Below are positions 59,281-64,000 of a DNA stretch of 64,000 nucleotides, in pieces (the first letter of the stretch is position 1; the number at the start of each line of letters is the position of its first letter). Origin of the DNA: Streptomyces sp. NBC_00414 (GTDB taxonomy: Bacteria > Actinomycetota > Actinomycetes > Streptomycetales > Streptomycetaceae); assembly GCF_036038375.1 (NCBI RefSeq), contig NZ_CP107935.1, forward strand, positions 1,922,001 to 1,986,000, in the 5' to 3' direction. The position numbers and the translations under genes are program-made. The notes beneath the pieces were generated by a model that was not told the DNA's origin, made no database searches, and saw only the letters and a program-made list of their open reading frames with translations.

Positions 59281-59646
59281 CCTCGCTGTTCTGGGGCCGT
59301 CCGCCGCCAGGTTCGAGGCCAGTTCCGAGACCGAGATGCGCAGTTCGGTCTCGGCGGCGGCGCAGTGGGCCTCGATACGGGCCCGGCCCTCGGCCAGGAT
59401 GGCGTCACGTGCGCGGTGGCCCTCGGCGCGGGTGGCCGCGAGCGCCGCGGCGTCCTCCTCCGGGGACCGACGCCCGAGCACTGCCTCGTCACGTGCCTCG
59501 TCGGGTGCCTCCGGCATGTGCGGTATCCGGGGCTGTACCCGGCGAAAGAGCAGGAACGCCACGACGAACAGCGGCGACGCCACGAGGACGGCCTGGATCT
59601 TCGGACTGGGCGCGCGGACACGGTAAGGGCTGAGATCCATGGCCAT
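59269..59646 (-). CDS. Small membrane-anchored coiled-coil protein
   Basis: A 125-residue protein of no family I can name. One transmembrane helix at residues 17-34 (IQAVLVASPLFVVAFLLF) is followed by a charged segment and a long Ala/Glu/Arg-rich helix (AATRAEGHRARDAILAEGRA). That helix resembles the stalk of ATP-synthase b subunits but has no other sign of being one. Starts at 59646 or 59640 are possible. Convergent with the M1 peptidase and upstream of nothing else. Confidence 0.6.
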   Translation of the reverse strand: MAMDLSPYRVRAPSPKIQAVLVASPLFVVAFLLFRRVQPRIPHMPEAPDEARDEAVLGRRSPEEDAAALAATRAEGHRARDAILAEGRARIEAHCAAAETELRISVSELASNLAADGPRTARRAP

Positions 59647-59724
59647 GACTTACCCGATCATGCGTGCGCAGCAACGCACATCTGCGCCACTGTTGACCGA
59701 GAATCCCCGTTTGGCGAACTCCGC

Positions 59725-60204
59725 TCAGTTCCCGTGGTCGTAGACCGTCACCGCGACCCCTTTCCCGATGAGCCGCTCGGCTATCAGCGGCTCCACGCGT
59801 GACCACTTCCCGCCCGCGAGTCCGCATCCGATGCGCGGCATGTGCACGGACGCGCCCAGCGCGACCGCGCGGTCGGCCAGCAGGACCAGCGCCGCGTCGA
59901 TCGCCTCGTACCGGACGGGGACGCCCTTGCTCCCGGTGCGGGTTCCCCGCTGGCCGATCATGTTGGCCACCCACACATACCGGTCGACCTCGACGAACTG
60001 GGCCGCGCCCAGGCCGAAGTCGTTGCCCGCGCGCTCGCGGTGCCAGCGGCGGTAGGCCGCCTCCGGTTCCGGCCAGCGGTTCGACAGGGCCAGGACGAAG
60101 CCCTTGCCCCAGCCGCCCATGTCGTTGCAGACGTGGGCGATCAGCTTGACGCCCTTGCCCAGCGGGACCGTGGCGTCGCCGCGGACATACGTGATCTCCG
60201 ACAT
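59725..60204 (-). CDS. Macro-domain protein (ADP-ribose processing)
   Basis: A 159-residue single macro domain, similar in size to the OARD1/TARG1 and Appr-1''-phosphatase type. LIAHVCNDMGGWGKGFVLAL carries the distal ribose/phosphate region, and VHMPRIGCGLAGGKWSRVEP the GxGxxG-like loop and Trp typical of this branch. It should bind ADP-ribose and remove it from proteins or small molecules, though activity is not assured. ATG 60204 has GGTGGAG just upstream, and a TACGGT six bases before might also be a -10. Divergent from the MerR gene. Confidence 0.88.
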   Translation of the reverse strand: MSEITYVRGDATVPLGKGVKLIAHVCNDMGGWGKGFVLALSNRWPEPEAAYRRWHRERAGNDFGLGAAQFVEVDRYVWVANMIGQRGTRTGSKGVPVRYEAIDAALVLLADRAVALGASVHMPRIGCGLAGGKWSRVEPLIAERLIGKGVAVTVYDHGN

Positions 60205-60272
60205 GACTCCACCGTAGGGACCACCACTGACAACGGGCCCTCGCCGTCCGGCCGGGGATCTTTCACAAGTCA

Positions 60273-60297
60273 GGTGAGACAGCAATACTGTTTCACC
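60273..60297. promoter_or_regulatory. MerR-type dyad overlapping a promoter
   Basis: GGTGAGACAG-N5-CTGTTTCACC is a 25-bp dyad with one mismatch in ten. Its right side overlaps TACTGT (60286-60291), a plausible -10. It lies in the divergent region between the macro-domain gene and the MerR gene and is typical of operators bound by MerR-family proteins. Confidence 0.6.
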
Positions 60298-60334
60298 GCG
60301 CCAGGTGGTGGACGCGGTACGCGAGGGAGCAGGC

Positions 60335-61039
60335 ATGGCGACGGACATCGGGGAGCCGACACTCACCGTCGACGAGCTGGCCGCGCGGGCGGGTGTGACG
60401 GTGCGGACGGTGCGGTTCTACAGCACCAGGGGGCTGTTGCCGCCGCCCGTCATCGGGCCGCGTCGCGTGGGGCACTACAGCCAGGAGCATCTGGCGCGGC
60501 TCGCGCTCATCGAGGAGCTGCAGCGGCAAGGGATGACGCTGGCCGGGATCGAGCGCTATCTGCAGCAGTTGCCGGACGGGCTCAGCGCTCAGGACCTGGC
60601 CATCCACCGGGCCGTGGTGGCCTCCTGGGCGCCCGACGCGGCGGAGGCGGTGAGCCGGGCCGAGCTCGAACGCCGGGCGGGGCGGTCGCTCGGTCAGGAG
60701 GATCTGGACCGGCTCGCCGCGATGAGTGTCCTGCGGGAGACGGCGGGGCCGGACGCGTACCGGGTGGATCTCGGGCTGCTGCGGCTCGGGGTGCAGCTGC
60801 TCGACGTACCGATGGCGCACGAGACGATCCTCGCCGCGCGCACGGTCCTCGTGAAGCACACGCGCGCCGCGGCCCACGAACTCTCCGTGCTGTTCCGGGA
60901 CGAGGTGTCCGAGCACGAGTCCGTCGAGGCCGTGCGGGACCTGTCGGCGCACATGCAACCCCTGGTGGTGCAGGCCCTGCTGACGACCTTTCAGCGCTCG
61001 CTCAACGAGGAGCTGCGGGAGTGGCTCAGGAACTCCTGA
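60335..61039 (+). CDS. MerR-family transcriptional regulator
   Basis: A 234-residue MerR-type regulator with the N-terminal winged helix (LTVDELAARAGVTVRTVRFY, GLLPPPVIGPRRVGHYSQEH). A long helical C-terminal region follows in place of a metal-binding loop, so it is probably a small-molecule sensor. ATG 60335 with GAGGGA upstream is preferred to GTG 60305. A dyad spans its likely promoter. It ends three bases from the convergent SDR gene. Confidence 0.88.
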   Translation: MATDIGEPTLTVDELAARAGVTVRTVRFYSTRGLLPPPVIGPRRVGHYSQEHLARLALIEELQRQGMTLAGIERYLQQLPDGLSAQDLAIHRAVVASWAPDAAEAVSRAELERRAGRSLGQEDLDRLAAMSVLRETAGPDAYRVDLGLLRLGVQLLDVPMAHETILAARTVLVKHTRAAAHELSVLFRDEVSEHESVEAVRDLSAHMQPLVVQALLTTFQRSLNEELREWLRNS

Positions 61040-61042
61040 ACC

Positions 61043-61768
61043 TCACAGGTAGGCGGAGCCGCCGGCCACGTTCAGGGTCTGGCCGGTCAGGAAGCCGCTG
61101 CCCTCGTCGACCACGTACAGCAGGGTGGAGACGAGATCGGACGGCTCCTGGGTTCTGGGGACGGCCTGCTGGGCGCGGACGTGCTCGAAACCGCCGTCCG
61201 CGCCGACCGTGCGCTCGGCGGTCTCCGTACGGACCATGCTCGGCGCGATCGCGTTGACGGTGATGTCGTACGGCCCGAGCGCCGAGGCGAGCGCGCGGGT
61301 GAAGCCGATCAGCCCGGCCTTCGAGGCGGTGTACGCCACCATCGTCGGCGGGGCGGTGAGGACGGCGGCCGAGGCGATGTTCACGACGCGGCCCCAGCCC
61401 GCCGCCTTGAGGTACGGCAGTACCGCGCGGGTCATCAGGAACGGCGCCTCCAGGTTGACGCGCATCACCCGCCGCCACTCCTCGGGCGTGATGTCCTCGA
61501 AGGCCGACTCGGGGTAGACCCCCGCGTTGTTGACCAGGACGTGCAGGGTGCCGAACTGTTCGAGCACCTGCTCCAGGGCCCCGCCGATCTGCGTCTCGTC
61601 CGTGACGTCGGCGACCAGCTCCACATAGTCCAGGATGCGGTCGGCCGTCTCCCGCTGCGGGACCAGGTCGAGTCCCGCGACCCGGTAGCCGCGGCACGCG
61701 AGTGCGACGGCGAACTCCTGCCCGAGGCCCTGTGCCGCGCCGGTCACCAAGGCGGTTCGCGTCTCCAT
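61043..61768 (-). CDS. Short-chain dehydrogenase/reductase
   Basis: A 241-residue classical SDR. NAD(P) motif VTGAAQGLGQEFAVALA, structural motif VLVNNAGVYPES, catalytic Ser in VNIASAAVL and catalytic pair YTASKAGLIGF. The C-terminus LTGQTLNVAGGSAYL is typical. ATG 61768 is the natural start. Divergent from a ribose-type sugar importer, it probably oxidises a polyol or sugar alcohol, but this is inferred from context. Confidence 0.92.
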   Translation of the reverse strand: METRTALVTGAAQGLGQEFAVALACRGYRVAGLDLVPQRETADRILDYVELVADVTDETQIGGALEQVLEQFGTLHVLVNNAGVYPESAFEDITPEEWRRVMRVNLEAPFLMTRAVLPYLKAAGWGRVVNIASAAVLTAPPTMVAYTASKAGLIGFTRALASALGPYDITVNAIAPSMVRTETAERTVGADGGFEHVRAQQAVPRTQEPSDLVSTLLYVVDEGSGFLTGQTLNVAGGSAYL

Positions 61769-61811
61769 GCGGCGAGTGTGATGACCCGTCAGGCGAGCGG
61801 CAAGGGTGCGT

Positions 61812-61826
61812 TTCCGGTCTCCGGAA
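61812..61826. promoter_or_regulatory. Dyad between the SDR and sugar transporter genes
   Basis: TTCCGG-TCT-CCGGAA is a perfect 6+6 palindrome in the divergent region. A related TTCCATTCGCCGGAA lies about 38 bases to the right. It is a candidate operator; no regulator is assigned. Confidence 0.4.
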
Positions 61827-61941
61827 CGGCCCCGGGGAGGCGGGCCTGTTCCATTCGCCGGAACGTCCGTGTTGCCGCGTACGCCGGGTGGCCCGACGCT
61901 GCGGGGCGGACCCAGCCGCCAGCGTTCGGGAGCCGTGCCCG

Positions 61942-63006
61942 ATGACCGAGACCGACCGTGCCGTGGACGACGCCGAGCGCGCCCGCGCACAGGGCGGAGA
62001 CGGAGGAGGAGGCGGACGGCGGTTCGGGCTGCCGGCCGTGCGCGGGCGGGCGGGCCGGCTCGCGCACCGGCTCCCCGACGAACTCGGCGTCCTGGTCGTC
62101 CTCGCGCTTCTCGTCGCCGCCATCGGCATCCCGTACCCGGACTTCCTCGACAGCGACAACCTGCTCACCACCGCGCACAACTCCGTCTACATCTCGCTGA
62201 TGGCGTGCGGCATGGTCTTCGCGCTGGCCATGCGCGAGGTCGACCTGTCGGTGGGCGGCAGTTACGCGATGTGCCTGGTCGTCGGTGCGCTGCTGGTGCG
62301 GGAGGGTGTGCCGCCCTGGCTGGCGGTGCCGGTGGTGCTGCTCACCGGGACCGCGCTGGGTGTCTTCAACGCGCTGGTCACCACCCTGCTGGCGCTGCCC
62401 TCGTTCATCGTCACGCTCGGCACCCTGATGCTGTTCCGGGGCGTCGGGCTCGCGCTCGCCGACGGCAAGCAGATCACCGATCTGCCGCTCGACGACTCGT
62501 TCTTCACTTTCGCGGGCGGCGACGCGGGCGGCGTGCCGTTCGCGCTCTGGGTGCTGCTCGCGGTGACGGCCGTACTGACGGTGGTGCTCGCCCGCACCCG
62601 TTTCGGGGCCCGGGTGCGGGCCATCGGGTCCAATCCGGACGCCGCCACGTTCAGCGGAATCCCCGTCGTCCGTACGCGTGTTCAGGCACTCGCGCTGTCC
62701 GGGCTCACCACGGCCTGCGCGTCGACGCTCGCGCTCGCCTACTACGGCGCCGGGGACCCGACCCTCGGCCAGGGGTACGAGCTGCAGGCCATCGCCGCGT
62801 GCATCATCGGCGGCACACCGCTGGCGGGCGGTCGCGGCTCGGTCGTCGGGGCGGTGGCCGGCGCGCTGATCCTGTCCGTCGTCGCGTCCGGCCTCGTCTT
62901 CTTCGAAGTACCCATCAACTGGACGTCGTTCGCCACCGGCGCGGTGATCCTCGTCGCGGTCGCGGCGGACAGCGCCCTGCGTCGCCGTGGCCGCCGTGGC
63001 CGCTGA
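61942..63006 (+). CDS. Ribose-type ABC transporter permease (RbsC-like)
   Basis: A 354-residue integral membrane permease of the ribose/xylose/AI-2 uptake class. After a 50-residue Gly/Arg-rich cytoplasmic N-terminus come about eight to ten hydrophobic segments, with GMVFALAMREVDLSVGGSYA, LPSFIVTLGTLMLFRGVGLA and RAIGSNPDAATFSGIPV (the cytoplasmic coupling loop), and GGTPLAGGRGSVVGAVAGAL. ATG 61942 begins the protein. A substrate-binding lipoprotein gene follows after 24 bases; the ATPase gene is not in the window and may lie beyond the right edge. Confidence 0.92.
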   Translation: MTETDRAVDDAERARAQGGDGGGGGRRFGLPAVRGRAGRLAHRLPDELGVLVVLALLVAAIGIPYPDFLDSDNLLTTAHNSVYISLMACGMVFALAMREVDLSVGGSYAMCLVVGALLVREGVPPWLAVPVVLLTGTALGVFNALVTTLLALPSFIVTLGTLMLFRGVGLALADGKQITDLPLDDSFFTFAGGDAGGVPFALWVLLAVTAVLTVVLARTRFGARVRAIGSNPDAATFSGIPVVRTRVQALALSGLTTACASTLALAYYGAGDPTLGQGYELQAIAACIIGGTPLAGGRGSVVGAVAGALILSVVASGLVFFEVPINWTSFATGAVILVAVAADSALRRRGRRGR

Positions 63007-63030
63007 CGTCACCGCACCTTGGAGGCCGTG

Positions 63031-64000
63031 ATGCACCCCCGATTCCGTACCCTGTCCGGCGCCCTCGGCGCGCTGGTGCTGCTCTGCGCCACCGGATGCG
63101 GCAACGACGACGAATCCGGAGGAAAGGGCGGCGGCGAACTCGACATGGGCATCGCGGTGGCCAACATCAGTCTCAACTTCGCGCACGAGATGGTGCTCGG
63201 CGCCGAGAGCGCCGCCGACCACGCGGGGAAGGTGAACTTCAAGGCCGTCGGGCCGCCCAACACGGACGGTCCGGCCGAGGTGCAGCTCTTCCAGAACCTC
63301 ACCACCGTCGCGGAGGACGGCATCGTCCTGGAGAACCTCGACCCGCCGATCTTCACCCGGCCCGCCGCCCGCGCCGTCGACCAGGGCGTTCCGATCGTCG
63401 CCCTGGACACCTCCCCCACCGAGGGCAGCAAGGTCACCTTCTACGTGGGCAACGACAACTACGCGCTGGGCGAGCTGATGGCCCAGGAGGCGCTGAAGCG
63501 GCTGGGCGACGACCCGAAGGGGGAGATCGTCGTCGGGGTGCCCAACCCCGGGACACCGGTGCTCGACAACCGGGCCAAGGGCATCGCGGACACGTTCGAG
63601 AAGGAGGCGCCGGGCGTGAAGGTGCTGGGCCCCTTCCAGACGTACAGCGATCCGGGCCAGAACCACAGTTCGTGGGCCTCGCAGGTCGCCGCGCATCCCG
63701 AGGCGCTCGCCTTCCTCGGGGTCGGGGACGCCGACAGCTACAACCTCGCGAAGATCAAGAAGGAGAAGGGCGGGAAGTGGCTGACGGCCGGCTTCGACGT
63801 CGACCCCAAGACCCTCGACGCGGTGAAGGACGGCTCGAACTTCGTCACCATCGACCCCCAGCACTTCCTCAAGGGCTACCTCTCCACGGCGATACTGATC
63901 GAGTCGGTGCGCGAGAAGGACGGCAAGCTGCCCGACGGCTGGTTCCTGTCCCCCGGCGGTGTCGTGGACTCCTCCGACATCGACGAGGTCATCGCACGGC
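63031..64000 (+). CDS. Sugar ABC transporter substrate-binding lipoprotein (3' end outside window)
   Basis: The first 323 codons of a periplasmic-binding-protein-type lipoprotein. The signal peptide ends at LLCATGC (lipobox), followed by a Gly/Asp linker. The mature protein has DMGIAVANISLNFAHEMVLG, FYVGNDNYALGELMAQEAL, DNRAKGIADTFEKEAPGVKV and ADSYNLAKIKKEKGGKW, typical of the ribose/xylose cluster (Peripla_BP_4). ATG 63031 has GGAGG upstream. No stop occurs before base 64000. It pairs with the permease just upstream. Confidence 0.9.
   Translation, partial: MHPRFRTLSGALGALVLLCATGCGNDDESGGKGGGELDMGIAVANISLNFAHEMVLGAESAADHAGKVNFKAVGPPNTDGPAEVQLFQNLTTVAEDGIVLENLDPPIFTRPAARAVDQGVPIVALDTSPTEGSKVTFYVGNDNYALGELMAQEALKRLGDDPKGEIVVGVPNPGTPVLDNRAKGIADTFEKEAPGVKVLGPFQTYSDPGQNHSSWASQVAAHPEALAFLGVGDADSYNLAKIKKEKGGKWLTAGFDVDPKTLDAVKDGSNFVTIDPQHFLKGYLSTAILIESVREKDGKLPDGWFLSPGGVVDSSDIDEVIAR

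Noticed and set aside
59269..59646. ATP synthase subunit b
   Set aside because: Only the helical stalk composition is similar; no other atp genes are present and the membrane segment is not conserved in that pattern.
1..64000. Prophage, integrative element or insertion sequence
   Set aside because: No integrase, transposase, phage structural gene, tRNA target or terminal repeat was found; base composition is uniform throughout.

Overview
The window is high-GC actinobacterial DNA (roughly 70% G+C by eye, with G/C at almost every third codon position). It looks like a Streptomyces chromosome. Evidence for this is a conservon, a complete hopanoid cluster, a DUF6126/XRE pair, a ydaO-type riboswitch before a LysM/M23 gene, leaderless-looking promoters, and the GC-rich intergenic repeat typical of the genus. 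One gene family carries a name derived from S. coelicolor locus SCO6745, and the order hopanoid cluster - CDP-alcohol locus - SCO6745-like - D-amino-acid oxidase resembles that part of the S. coelicolor map; this is inference from memory. No rRNA, tRNA, CRISPR, insertion sequence or prophage gene was seen.

Layout. 0.2-6.6 kb: a DUF2264 protein, then a conservon (cvnA-B-C-D) plus a translationally coupled GAF gene. 7-14 kb: metallo-beta-lactamase-fold hydrolase, Glu/Leu/Phe/Val-type dehydrogenase with a TetR regulator and likely operator, SGNH hydrolase, a Tat-exported DUF6250-like protein, and a LysM/M23 cell-wall peptidase behind a c-di-AMP riboswitch. 14-17.9 kb: GH36 alpha-galactosidase, IphP-type phosphatase, a 41-aa DUF6126 membrane protein coupled to an XRE-cupin regulator with two operator-like dyads.

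18.2-31.2 kb is a single-direction hopanoid operon (minus strand): a possible 25-aa leader peptide, hpnC, hpnD, hpnE, polyprenyl diphosphate synthase, shc, hpnG, hpnH, ispG, dxs and hpnO. It carries its own MEP-pathway genes (dxs, ispG) as well as the steps from prenyl diphosphates through squalene and hopene to aminobacteriohopanetriol; an idi gene lies 9 kb away.

31.5-38.6 kb is the most intriguing region: a minus-strand locus encoding a large CDP-alcohol phosphotransferase (CTG start), a nucleotidyltransferase, a glycerol-1-phosphate-dehydrogenase-like enzyme, a second CDP-alcohol phosphotransferase, a GT2 glycosyltransferase and a TagGH/Wzm-Wzt-like ABC exporter. A two-unit PHO-box-like direct repeat lies in the divergent promoter region shared with a GalE-like epimerase. 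Together they suggest a phosphate-regulated, teichoic-acid-like polyol-phosphate glycopolymer or phosphoglycolipid.

40-64 kb is mostly housekeeping and accessory metabolism: idi, a RsbW-like kinase, enoyl-CoA hydratase, a DJ-1/PfpI protein and a GlxA-type AraC regulator, an SCO6745-family protein, Tex, an ABC-F ATPase, an unrecognised protein, D-amino-acid oxidase, a BCCT transporter, three secreted peptidases (M14, X-Pro dipeptidyl peptidase, M1), a small coiled-coil membrane protein, a macro-domain protein, a MerR regulator, an SDR, and the permease and truncated binding protein of a ribose-type ABC importer running off the right end. Six clusters of one GC-rich repeat sit at gene 3' ends.
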